Made by a program: the position numbers and the translations under genes | NCBI GenBank assembly: GCA_963693285.1 | Contig: OY848919.1 | Coordinates: forward strand, 11,775,461-11,839,460 | Source of the DNA: Xestospongia muta | Lineage: Eukaryota; Porifera; Demospongiae; Haplosclerida; Petrosiidae | Length of the DNA: 64,000 nucleotides | Reading direction: 5' to 3' | Notes under the pieces: model-generated | Told to the model about the DNA's origin: nothing | What the model saw: the letters and a program-made list of their open reading frames with translations, nothing else | Databases searched by the model: none | Shown here: positions 37,141 through 50,900 of the stretch, piece after piece | Layout: each line of letters opens with the position of its first letter | Position numbering within the stretch: the first letter of the stretch is position 1

Positions 37141-37530
37141 TAGCTATCCTAAGTCACTGTGGTAAGTACAGATGTTCACTAGTCTAGGGATTACTAATTG
37201 TAGCTATCCTAGGTCACTGTGGTAAGTACTAATGTTCACTAGTCTAGGGATTACTAATTGTAGCTATCACAGGTTACTGTGGTAAGTACTAATGTTCACT
37301 AGTCTAGGGATTACTAATTGTAGCTATCCTAGGTCACTGTGGTAAGTACTAATGTTCACTAGTCTAGGGATTACTAATTGTAGCTATCCTAGGTTACTGT
37401 GGTAAGTACTAATGTTCACTAGTCTAGGGATTACTAATTGTAGCTATCATAGGTTACTGTGGTAAGTACTGATGTTTAATACTCTAGAACTTACTAATAG
37501 TAGATATCCTAGGTCACTGTGGTAAGTAAA
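37141..37530 (+). repeat. 60-bp minisatellite, about 6.5 units
   Basis: Units at 37141, 37201, 37261, 37321, 37381 and 37441 with exact 60-bp period, then a partial unit. Unit landmarks are TAGCTATCCTAGGTCACTGT, GGTAAGTACTAATG and TTCACTAGTCTAGGGATTAC. Degenerate copies precede it (37080-37140), and related inverted sequence appears at 37790-37945 and 50008-50130. Confidence 0.92.
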
Positions 37531-38113
37531 TTCTATCCTAACAATAAGAGTTCTGATATTATAAGTCTTATTTGTACAATATGACAGTAGACGTCATTAC
37601 TAACACTAACAGTCAGGTAAATAGTTCATGTAACATAATACCAGGTTATGGCTAATGATTTAATGGACTGTACATATTTCGATAATCTATGTGTTGTTAT
37701 CAGCATAACTTTCTCTTCGTAAAAGAGTAACTCCTTTTACTCTTGTGTTCCTTCGATATGTTACCATAGTAATGGATATATTCTGACATAAGTACTTACC
37801 ACAATGACTAAAATACCAGTTAACTTAGAGTGGTCAATGCTACTAACCATAGTAATTTAGAATAGCTACCATCAGTTAACTTGAGACTACTGATCATTGC
37901 TATTAAACACTGTAATGCAAAATAGCTACCATTAGTAAGCTCTAAAGCAACAAGACATGGTTCCAGTTGTGTTTAGATTTTAGACTCTTGTAATTTGTCA
38001 CACTCAAATAATGATTATTTAGTAATAGACCTTTGTTATTGTTTGTTGACGAGCCTATGTTGTGTGTGTTAGTTCAGTTGTAATGAGAATTATTGCCATT
38101 TAAATAACTGCAT

Positions 38114-38116
<3 letters not shown>

Positions 38117-38147
<31 letters not shown>
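38117..38147. repeat. (GA)n microsatellite
   Basis: About 15 GA units between the minisatellite and the ARAP start. Confidence 0.9.
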
Positions 38148-38150
<3 letters not shown>

Positions 38151-38906
38151 GTTATGTACATGTAAGTAAGATGGATTGATGAATAGGTATATAGATAAAT
38201 AAATGATTAGAAAATGGATGAATAGAGTGCAAAGTTTAAAATTTTTTTCCACTTTAATTTAACATTCCTTTATGCTGTACTTTGACACTTCTAGGATATG
38301 CTATGCCTCCCGTATTTGTTTATAGCTGAATGTACACTTACACACACACATATGTATATATGTAAATATCTTGTACGATTTTTACTCCCTTTATTGGATA
38401 ATGGATAGTATGTGGGATATGACAATTTATATAGCAAATACCACACCACTAATTTAGAGTAATGTAAAATAAACTCACTCACTAATAATGTGCTAATTTA
38501 CTATTTGAGAGTATATATATATATAATATTATATAAATATATATAATATTATATAATATGTCTGTTTGTAGTTTTGTACTGTAATCTCCATCTGTGTTTG
38601 TGTGTTTGGGTTCATCTGTCCACCCACGTATCATTCTGGTTCATCCATCAGTCGGTCCATCTTTTCAGCTTTCCACCCATCAACTTCTTTATCCAGTTTT
38701 TTTCCTATTCAACCATAAACTAACTTTGTATATTGTGTAAATATATTTACCTACAGTGCTTGTATTAATCCTTGCAATCATTTATAACATTATACGTTAA
38801 AATACCATTCATCTCTGTCTACTGTTTACTTCTATCCTACTCTCTTCTATCATTTGTTTTTTTTTTATCTATCTGTTTCTTTTTATTTAGATTACATGGA
38901 TAAACA

Positions 38907-41900
38907 ATGTCAGACTCATGGCTCTGTGATTGGCTACAAGAACTCAATCTCTCTGAGTATCTCACGCTATTTTCAGAACATCAACTGACTACTCATGCTC
39001 AATTAGCACTAATGACTAAAGACCAGCTGAAAGCTATTGGCATCACTAAATTAGGCCATCTTAACCGACTGTGCAAAGCTATAGAGAAGCTATCAGAATC
39101 AGAAACTATCGAGAGAGCTAGATCATTTTCAATGTTTGTTTCACACTCTAATACAACAATCGTGGAAGGTTCTGATATGACTAAAGATTTTCCTTCGTCT
39201 ACATCTGACACTCAATTGGTAACTTCCTGCATACCTTCAGTGGCACCACGACAAAGCAGTAAACGCCGATCTCCATCACCCGGGGCAACACTTAGCATAG
39301 CAGATGAGGTACTTTTGAGATCTTTATCTCCATCACCAACATCACCTGTCCCTGAGGTAAAGCCAAGGGTTCATTCTCTGCGAAAAAGTAATACTAAAAA
39401 TCAGGAAAGGACTTCTTTGCCCTCGAATAAATCAGAAACTTTGCCTTCAAGGTCATATTTGCCTAACTTTGACCCCTCACTAGTCAATGGTTCCCCTAAA
39501 TTGAATAAATATTACGAAAATGTTGGCTCAGCTGCTAGACCTACCACATCACCTGTTCGTAAACCAGAGTTGGTTCCACCTCCTCCTCCTCCCAGAAAAT
39601 CTTCAATGAAAGATCCAGATAGTGATTCCACTGCCAAGAATAACCAAGAAATGACTCCACCCACTTCTCCTGATACCCCTCCTAGCTTACCTCCCAAAGT
39701 AACTACATTAGCTGACTTTCCATCCTCAATTCAGCCATGCCTTTCGTCGTGGGATGATTTATTAAAAGGTGAAGTAAGTACAACATCAATAACCACACCT
39801 ACGTTAACAGTCATGCCTACATCAATAACTACGCCTCCTAGTGAGGTAGTCACATCGTATGATCCAGTTGTAGATGCGCCTCCTCTTTTACCTCCTAAAA
39901 CACATCTTCCTCCTCCATATGCTCCACCTCCCATCCCTACGACACCAGACTTGCCTCCACCTCCTTTGTCTGAACTTCCTCCTAGTCCTCCAAAAATCCC
40001 TCCGAGACTTTTTGTGCCAAATTTTATTCCCCCACCTCCTCCAATAGAACCACCTCCCGATCTCCCAGTAAATTTCTCCTCAGAACCTCCCACTCTCCCC
40101 CCTAAATCATCTGTCCCTAATTTTACTCCACCTTCTCCACCCACATCCTGTTCCCCACCAGTTATACCACCTAGAGTCTCTTCTCAGCTATCAACTGCTA
40201 CAAGTGCTACGCCCACTGAAGAATTAAAACCAAAAGAACAAATGGAAGTATCTGTGTCACCCATTCCTCCTCGCTCTACTATAGACATCCCACCTCCTCT
40301 TATCACAGAGGAGGACCCAAAGGAACAAATGGAAGTATCTGTACCACCCATTCCTCCTCGCTCTACTATAGACATTCCACTTCCTCCTCCCCTTATCACA
40401 GAGGAGGATCCAAACGAACAAATGGAAGTATCTGTACCACCCATTCCTCCTCGCTCTACTATAGACATTCCACTTCCTCCTCCCCTTATCACAGAGGAGG
40501 ATCCAAAGGAACAAATGGAAGTATCTGTACCACCCATTCCTCCTCGTTTTACTATAGACATTCCACCTCCTCCTCTCCCTATCACAGAGGAGGATCCAAA
40601 GGAACAAATGGAAGTATCTGTACCACCCATTCCTCCTCGTTTTACTATAGACATCCCACCTCCTCCTCTCCCTATCACAGAGGAGGATCCAAAGGAACAA
40701 ATGGAAGTATCTGTACCACCCATTCCTCCTCGTTTTACTATAGACATCCCACCTCCTCCTCCCCCTATCACAGAGGAGGATCATCCAGACTCAGATGACG
40801 AAAACCAATCAACACTTCAAGTAGTCCAAAGTGCTAGAAATATTGTCGATGATCACGTCATTATGGTACAGCGTCCCAAAGAAGATAGCTCAACCTCCTT
40901 TGTTCCAGCTTCTGAAACCATACTCTATCCAAATCATATCAATAATGTTAATCAGCCACACCCACTTACAGCACTATCCTCACATCCTGAATCTGATTCT
41001 ACTAGTGTAATTGTAGGTGTGGTTGAAGCAACTGGCACTGTGTATGAAGCTATTGATACTACTCAACCAATTCCTGGGACCGAATACGAAGAAATGTCTG
41101 AACCTGAAGAAGGCGTGGCTTCAGATCACATGACCAGACCCTCTCCATTACAGTCTCCTAAAAAACAACCCCTTCCTTCTGTACCTGAGGGACAACCCTT
41201 GGACACTACTTATGAGTCGATATCCCCATTGTCTGTTCCACCAGAACCCCCTCAACCTTATTCAGCACATTTTCAAGAACCTGTAAGTTGTGCATATAAA
41301 AGTATATACATTTACATCATATTTCTTGTATAACAAGAACCCTTACATGTGTATCCTGCTGTTTACATAGTACTACATGTATTTGATAATTAATGAAATT
41401 TTTATCATAACTATGTATGTCTACATGAGTACAAGTTCATTAGAGTCCCTAAATGTATACAGATATATATACAGTACACAAATCTACATGTAATTGTACC
41501 TCACATTTTAACGATACAGCTGCTACATATAACATGATTATAGTTAAGTTTGAAGATTGGAGAGTTGGTAGAAGTTATATAGTTTTAGTTATAGTTTTTG
41601 TTTTAAAATGTAATAGAACTCAGAAGCTTTAAAGCAAAGTGCTAACAGTAAAAGTAATAATATTCAATGGTTACTATGTACATGGGCTGTTATTGTTTAG
41701 CGACTAATTTAGTTCGTCATTCTTGAAAGTCACACACAACCATACAATAAACATTGAAAACAAATGTGTCCCGTTACATATGTAGGAATATAGTTGACAC
41801 ATGGTTAAAATAATCTTATAATGACCTAGCATTTAGTACTTTTAAAAGAAAGATATTTTTGAACAGTAATTCCATTATTGTTCAAGAGTGTTATAAGATT

Positions 41901-44900
41901 CAACTGCAATGTACTGATGTACTATAACGTAATTAACACAGTACTAACCAAGGTAGTACTAAGGACAGAAAGAATACAATGCCTAGTCAGTAAATAAATG
42001 TTTTGTCCTTTATTGTGCATGTATATATAGTTGGAAACCCATAGCTGCACAGAGGGAGGAGTGTGCAACTGCATATTGCAGCATCAAGGAGTTTCCATAT
42101 TTATAATTTCACAAATAGTTAACATACCATATATGGTCATAACAGACTACTGTGGTTTGTATAATGCTGCAGACTGCAGTGGCTTTTCAATGCCAGCTGC
42201 CCACACCTTTCTACACTGAGAGGCTATAGGCTCTTTTGACATAGTGTACAGGCCTGGGGTTGATTACACAAATGTGATTATGATTACGATTATAGATGAT
42301 TACACAGGCCTGGGGTCGATTACACAAATGTGATTATGATTACGATTATAGATGATTACACAGGCCTGGGGTCGATTACACAAATGTGATTATGATTACG
42401 ATTATAGATGATTACGTACAGTAATTACGATTATGATTACATAGAAAACACAATGATTATGATTATGATTACATTCCAATATGTCAGTTTACCAGTGCAG
42501 CCAGCTGTATCAGCAAGTATGCAGTGCACGTGCACAATTATCAATTCTTTATTGTATACATATCAAAGCTAAACTGTTATTTGCCACCTTTTTACTAACA
42601 ATACTGTAGCATCATTGTATAATGAGTAATCATTAGTGATTACAGTGATTATGATGAATGATTATGATTAAGATTATACTGAACTAAACCTTTGTGATTA
42701 TGATTACGATTATGATTACAGTAAAAAGTGTAATTGGTTATAATTGCAATCATAATCGCCCCCAGGTCTGATAGTGTATCAATGTATCATTTATTCTACA
42801 TTAAGAGAGAGAGAGATTATTACTCTATTCCTTTATCTATTCTATAGAGTAGTGGAATATATGAATCGATAGATAATGTTTCGCCTTCCACTAATACATC
42901 AGCTCCTGTGGCTCCTAAACTTCAGGATATTAAATCACATATCGGTTTTACGCAGTCATTCAATGACTACAAGGAACATACTGACTTTGGTAATATACAG
43001 CTCAGACATACTGAGAGAATACCTCAAAGAGTAAGCTCCTGCAATTTTGTCAAGAGTAGATAAGAGAGAAAAGAATGTCAAAAGCTGCATAGTACCATAA
43101 GGATATTGTTACATGATATACATGTAGTTCCGTTAATAGTAGGTCTGTGTGACGTCATAGCTAGAGTAAAGCTACATACTATGCCAAAATACTGTAACAC
43201 AGTGTTCTATTGTACTTTATTATAAGATTACATACTGATTTATGGAACTATGTCACAATACTTTAACACAGTGTTCTATTGTACTTTATTATAAAATTAC
43301 ATACTGAAATATGGAACTATGTCACAATACTTTAACACAATATTTCTATTTTAGTTTACTCTCTTATGTACTCTCGATTCCATTACACTTGTAGTAAACT
43401 GACCAATGGGATTGCTTGATTTTCAGTTTATAAATATTAATAAATAATAATTGAGAATGGCCTTCTATCAAAAGTGGCATATCATTATTAGTTTTGAAAA
43501 TCCATTACAATTAGAAATGATTCTGAACTTTTATTATAAACTATAGCTTTAAAGCTCTTTATATTAGCAACAGCTAATTAACCTTTGACAGATAGATGTT
43601 TTAACCAATACAATTGAGTGCTTATGGTTGCATGTTTCATTTCTCTCAAAATCTCAACTATTTCATTGGCTATTAAAAGCTATTAATTCTGAAAAAACAT
43701 TCATTGCGAGTGGTAATATTAACAAAAATCAATGTACATTGCATTTATAATATAATTTAATTTGGTTGTTAATTTCCTATAGAACCAATCTGTAAAGGAA
43801 TTAGCTCGTGATTTGGAGTTAAAAGAATCTCTCAAAGCTATCAGGAGTTGCACTTCCGATACAATATTGTAAGTGAATAAATATTATATTATTAACTAGT
43901 TAATAAATATTATATTACTATTAGTTAATAATGTCTTCTCTCTTTTTTTACTTTTATAACTAGAGAAGAGAGGTCCAAAGAAACAGTAAGTCCAGTTCAT
44001 GTATAAACATATAGTCCTGACATATATTATGGGACTTATGTGGACTAATATTTGATGGAGAGATTAATAAAATGACAAATGCATGCATGAATTGATGTCA
44101 CCAAGTCTGACACTTATCGTGCAAAAAGTTTGGAATGAATGCTTGCGTACAAATGGTTGCCACACAGCCATCAAATTTTTTTACACAATTAGAATCCCTT
44201 TTGTCAGACTCGGTCACACATAAAGATAAACACAATTTATCAGATATGATGTAAAGGCTCCACCCTATATTTGAAGTCTATATGAATGTTATCTTTCATT
44301 TAGATTTCTCCAGCTGCCTCAAGATTTGCAAAATTTGCAGACGTAAGTTTTCTCTCATTGACTATTGTATTAATGTACATTATACATGTGATCCCTAGTC
44401 AGACAATAGAGGCCGTTTTGCATTAAAAAGTTAAAACAAACATTCACATAAAATGATTATTAATTTATTATGTGTCAATCTTGTATGGAAAGTCATTAAA
44501 ATATGGTGACCAAGAAGCATAATCATGGCCATCCATATTGTCTTTATTTTTGATTATGTATATAAGATGGCTGCAGAATAGTATTTTTGTAGGTGAGCAT
44601 TTATTCAATATTTTTGGATGTGTCGCACATAATCATGTGACATTTATTAAGTTTCCAGGAAGTCACATGATCAATGATTGTAATCACATGATCATTTTGT
44701 TATAGTTATGAACTACAATAGGACTTATTCTAACTGGTCACTGTGGTTGTGTTTAATCAAATATTTAATTCATTATGTATGTACAAGGTTTGTTTAATAA
44801 TACATACCAAGTATTGCGATAAACCTTAGCGGTGTGCAAACACATGTCTCCTTCCTTGGTTTCTTGATGAGGACAGTTTATACAAACAATTGTAGCTGCC

Positions 44901-47900
44901 AGAATTAAATTCACTTATTGTCAATTTGTTTGGAATCTTTGTACAAGTTAGAATGTAAATATATTAAATGTGGATTGTTTTTAAGTGTTATAATATAATT
45001 AGGGAGTTATAATAATTATAAGTGTTTATTTATTAACCCTCACAGATCTCTGCGTAGATGAGGGTTAAAGTACTTGCTTTGTATGTGCATGTGTGTGTGT
45101 CTGTCTATCTGTTAACAAAAGCACAGACAAATAAAGTAAAGTTAATGAATCTTATAAAATTACTGTGTGATAATATGCTGCAATCAGCTACATTAGCAAC
45201 GTGGGAATTTTTCTAAAATGCTTCATTTTCAAGTTATGACAATTTTACTTACCTCATTCAGATAAAATCTTCATGGCAAAGCCTATTTGACTAATAATAG
45301 TTAATGATTGTAAATAATACAATATTATAGTTAATAATTATAATCATATTGACATTAATCTTTTCTAATTGGAAAATGCTATTACAGGTTGTTACCTGCA
45401 AGCGATTTTGATTTAATGTCCCATAAATGAAATTATGTGAGTATTTTACACAATCTGTTTGTGGCTAGTCCTTTAACATAATTTTTACGATTGGGAGCAG
45501 ATGTCTAACACCATAGCAACAATGTTATGGATAGCAACAACGGTACGTGTACGTGTATGCTTTCATGATAATTAAGTTGTTTCAAATGACTGGTACAAAT
45601 TGTTATTGTTCAAACCATATTGTAATGAAAAAGCATTCAAGTACCGAACCCTCGCTACTAAAGCACAGAACCCTCGTTACAGCTATATAGTATGATACAA
45701 AAATGTTAGTTAGCTTTATTCACCAAGTTTTTGTATGTAATGCATGAAAACTGACTTGATAAACAAAGTAGCCAATGAAGGTAAGAATTGTTTCGATACA
45801 AAATATAAATATATATAATATAATATTAGCTATTGACAATGCTTTAACTACACTTGATATGGTATGACAGTTTTGTCTTGCTAATATCATACTTGATTTC
45901 TTTTTAATAAGGCCTTATTTAGTAAGCTAAGTCACTTAATTCACAACAGAAAGCAGTTCACAAGTCAAATGTCAAACCAATATACTTTCGGTTCCAACAG
46001 GATAATAGCTCTTCACAAAACCAAATATGGAAGTAACTAACACAGCAAATAAAATGATCATATGATAATCACGATAATTATAATAATTGCCTGTATTTTT
46101 TTAACAGACAGACAGAAAAACACAGACACAAATATAACCCTCACACATATGGAGAGCAGCAAGGGTTCATAATAAATAGCTCTCTGATTAAAATGTGTTC
46201 CCTCAAACACTGGTTTATATACTTTGTAATAAATAAACACTGACTATCTTATAAGTTACCATAATATTGACACGGGTATACCAAAAATAAACACACATTA
46301 ATATGTATAACAACACACATGAAGACACTATTCTACTACATGGCTGCAATATTTTGCCATGCCCTGTTTATAATTCCTTTTATGGAAGTAGTTTATTTGG
46401 CAGACTTGACAATTGCAAGTCATGTGTAGTACCGTATAGTGAAGATAATTCAAATGTGTGTGTGCGTGTGTGACTTGTTTTAAGCTTATCTCCTGTCAGT
46501 ACTACACCCTTTATAAGTGTGTTAAAGGAAGCTCTATTGCATTGATGATTATATGCTTAAAGTGAGCCACTCCAACCAAAGTTCAATTCTATTAGTTCCT
46601 ACTTTGTTGTTGAAGTCAAAAGTAGCTTTTCATAGTGTCTATAGTCTTGAAGGCATTTGATGAGGACTCCTGTTGTTAGCAAGTAATTTTTGTTGTAATC
46701 TTGTTGCTGCCATTTGCTCCCTCCTTGTTGGGTATTAATACTTGTCAGGAAAAGGATGATGTGGCCTAATGGTGTATGCTATCTTTCTGACAACAGTGAA
46801 GATGATGAGGTATATTGTATGTAATGGTATTGGATGGATGAAGCATTCAATGTTAGGTATTTCGTTCTAGTATATAGACTATGATATTCCTTTCCCACTT
46901 CTCCTAAATATCAATTTTCTATATTTGGCTAGAAGTTATGCTGTTAAGGAATGATCCATAAGGTCTATTAAAATAAATGGATTGTCTCCAATGAAAAATG
47001 GACTACTAGAGAAATGACAGAGTTAATAATCAATTCTATAATATTTGAGATCCAAACTAAAAAATTAAAAATAAAATGAACTGAAAGAACACTGTGTATA
47101 TATATATAGTAGTCAGCTCTCTCAGTTCATTTTTAAAGTGATTATTAACTATGGGATTTCTAGTAGTCCCGTTTTTCATTGAAGATAACCCGGTTATTAC
47201 AACAGACCTAATGAATTATTTCTTAACAGCATAATTTGCGTATATGTATATATAATATATGTGTTTGTTTATTTGTCAAGTAAAGCAGGGCTTGTTCCAA
47301 ATTAACCACTGATCATGATTTTATGATCTAAAGTACTCCATTAGATTTTGATGAGGAAACTTTCTTAGCACAGGTTTCTTCACACGATATAGTTAACATG
47401 TGTTACCTTCAATTTAACGAGTGCTGATCTTTTACAATTAAATCTTCAAACTTTTATCTACGTTTAATTTCAATATTTGGTTTTACTGGTAACACATGTT
47501 GGCTACATCATGTGAAGAAATATGCACAATAAACATTGAAATTAACCAGCATATAAACTTTAACATCAGACTCAATTGATAGTCGTATGATAGCCCATCT
47601 TGTCTTAGCATGAACATTGATCACTAGGTCAAGAGCTCAAGGTAAGGTTTGGAGTACAATGTATCAAGTCTTTGAATGCTTGAAGAGAAAGAAAACTCTG
47701 CTTGCTCTTAGATCACCTTAAAAGCAGACTTGTCACGTACCACCATTTCGAGCTAGATCTTCAACTAGGTGTGGCTTTTAATAACTATTAATAACTGTCT
47801 AACTCCTCCTTTGTGAAGCCAACCATGTGCTAATAAAAATTCATCATTGTCTAATTGCGAACAATCAACGTGGTACGTTGGAGTGCTCGGTTCTTAAGAA

Positions 47901-50900
47901 CAGAATTTCTCTGGTGAAACGTACCTAGAAGCATTGTAATTTCCATTAACTGCAATAGGTTTGGAGCTGAATCTTCTAACAAGAAGACTTCAAGACGAAC
48001 CGTTTTAACGACGCAGTACATTGCTGGATACGAGAGCAAAAAAGCGACAGTTGCTTTTTAAACTTACTCGAGCTGGTGTCGGCAGTAAACTGAAAGCTGC
48101 AAGAAATCAGATCCTTTTTATCTCAGTGCCGTCTGTTGTTCAAGATATCAAAGCTCGCCAGCTGAGTTGAGTTTGTTGTTTTTCTACTTGCAGTTTTTAA
48201 TAGCTATCATATTGTTACTATCAGTACGTCTTGTTTGGAGAGATCTACATTTCTGCTACTATTTCTGGAATAATAAGCAATCTCTTGTCAGTTTGTCAGT
48301 GGCCTTTCTAGTTCAGTATTTACTCCAAACGCAATTTTACACTTTCATTTATAATTTTACTTTTGAAGATTTGCTATCTCTAGTTATTTCAGTCTTCTCC
48401 GAGTCAAATTTTCAACATGGCTGTTAGTGATGGAGGTGTCAGTGTTGAAGTGTCAGGACGTACTAATGTTTTTGCTCTTAGAAATAAATTTGAGCTCCTT
48501 GCTGTTCCCAATGAGAGACGAGGGACAGTTTGTGGACATCCTACACCTTACCCTTTAGAAACCAATACTCTTGGTCGGAAAGTAACCCGGGGTAGTAGTT
48601 TCAGCTTTGGTACCAAGAGTCGTGGTGATGCTGTCGATGGTCCTTCTAATTTTGGTATTTTCCCATTTATAATGAGAGAACAACGAGGTCGCTCAAGTAA
48701 TCGGAGTCTTCCAGATTCTGGCTACGACTCTTTCACTCTTGCCACACCTCCTCGTCGTATGAAACATGTACACCAATCAGCTGGTCACATATCACCTTGC
48801 GGTTCATTTAGCTTATCTCAACCTTCCAAGCTATCTCCTGCTCAAAGTTTAAGTAGCCTGTCTACCTCACCAGCTTCCCCAAATCCTTATATGCGAAATA
48901 ACTCTCTTTCGTCTTCTGTTCTTAATCTGTCTATAGAGCCATCTCATAATGTAAGTAACATAACTTGGTAATATGTTCCAGCTTTGTGATTTCATTGCTA
49001 CTGAATTATATAAGTCCTCTTTATTAGCACTTAATAATGTGTAATTTTATTCCCTGGTGTGAAACTGATTTTTGCTGTGAAGTATAACTGTACCACGAAA
49101 GATGGATAGTTGGATAGGTTGATGGATAAATGAATGGTCAATTGGACAGATGGGTTATTAGACTGATGAAGATATATAATCATGATGATGTCAAATTTGA
49201 TTGTTTTAATGTAATTGATTTTCCTTCTTAGAATTTCTATTTTCTATAAACAACCAAACGCCTGGTACAAATCCATGTGCATGTATATGTATGTATGTGT
49301 AACACATAGGGCATAACAAATGATGATTAATTGTTTTGTGTAGGGGACACATCAGGACGTCTGTACATGTACATTCTTAGCATTATCTAGTTTAAGGATA
49401 TGATGTAATGTTTATGCTCTACTATGTAGAGAATTCGTTGAATAATAATAAACCATAGCTGTTCTGATTTATGAATTGTTTTCAAAGATGTGTATAACAA
49501 AGAGATCGTAGTAACTGATAATTTATCAAAGGTAGCAATGAGTCTTGGATCATAGCTTATCCATTACTTACGTAGAAGAATTTATGCTGACCACTCATTT
49601 TGTTATGTAACAAATTACTGAATGACATTCTTACACTTGTAATATTTTTCAACATTGTACATTCCTCAATAATGTGATGTGTATTAATATGTTATTGGCT
49701 ATTTAGATTACATATTGAGGTATACCAAAGTCTTTGATTGACCTCAATAGCTTTGTTGGATTATGTTTCCCATACAGTGAGTCTATGGCAACGATCATAA
49801 GTGTACTATCACTACTAACCACTACAGAGTCAATAACTTTATATAACTTCTTCCTTGTGTGTACTGCGTGTATGATATGTCTTCTGTATAATAAATTTAA
49901 TGAGTTATTTAGACTACACTCTCCAAGGTCATCTGTTATATTCCTTTACAATGTGGCTATGTTGAACATTGGTAATACTGTGTTGAACAATTACTGTAGA
50001 CATTAATACTTACCACAGTGACTAGGATAGCTGTTATCTCTCTAGACTCTTAACATCAATACTTTAACACAGTGATTTTATCCTAGCTTATGATGACCCA
50101 AGATAGCCATTAGTATGTTTACTGTTGGTATTTCAGCCAGCTGGTCAATCTTGCCAAAGCCAGATGACCAACTTCCTTTTATGAGGTCAACAATGACCAA
50201 CCTTTCACTTGTGTGCCAAACATGAAAACACCTCCACTGTGTAAGAGTATGTAATCAAGAAGAGACTTGTTGATTTTAGTCTCTACATTTCAAACGTAAT
50301 ATGTACATATACTTTCATTGCCCCCGTATCTAATAAGTAATTGGAGAAACCAGGCATTAGAATAATGACATAGAGGCTTGAGATTCTATTAAATTAGAAA
50401 ATGTCCTTACTTAATTTGGTCTGGCTATTAGTATATAATGTCTTAATTGAATTAGGGCATGACACCCTTTTCAAAAATTTTATGAAAAATGAAAATTTAT
50501 TATTTTGGGATGGTGTCAACACGATGTAGAGGTCTATGGCTGGCTGCCTTTATTAATCTTGATGCATACCAAGTTGTTGTGGGTTATAATATTTAATAGA
50601 ATTCATAGTTTTTGTCTGCATTCACTCAAATTAATAAATATGATGTCTCCTAATCTTAGTGTCTTTTTAAAAGATGCTCCATTGTGTATTATTGTGATAA
50701 TGCAGAGATAATGATCACTTTGTGGTGTTATACGTGTAACACATTGTTATCAGAACCTAATAAATGCAAGTTGTTTACTCTGCATATATTATTATGAATA
50801 ATGACATAATGTTCACCCCTTTGACTTTACTTAGTAGGATTACTCTAAAGGTTTCTGTTGCTATAACATTGTTATCACCTCACTAATGAATTACTACTTA

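Larger units (their letters stand above)
35668..38890. other. Divergent intergenic region between PAK1IP1-like and ARAP genes
   Basis: 3.2 kb without a recognisable coding region. It holds the 60-bp minisatellite (37141-37530) with looser copies on both sides, (GA)n at 38117-38147, and a pyrimidine tract with an acceptor-like TTTATTTAG at 38882-38890. That acceptor suggests ARAP has an upstream non-coding exon somewhere in this interval. Confidence 0.6.

Noticed and set aside
40184..40784. Gly-rich open frames antisense to the proline repeats
   Set aside because: Shadow of the repetitive coding strand of ARAP; sense frame has the SAM domain, correct splicing and SH3 motifs.
47851..48039. Minus-strand 62-codon frame
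   Set aside because: No splice context, no family resemblance and no support beyond chance openness.
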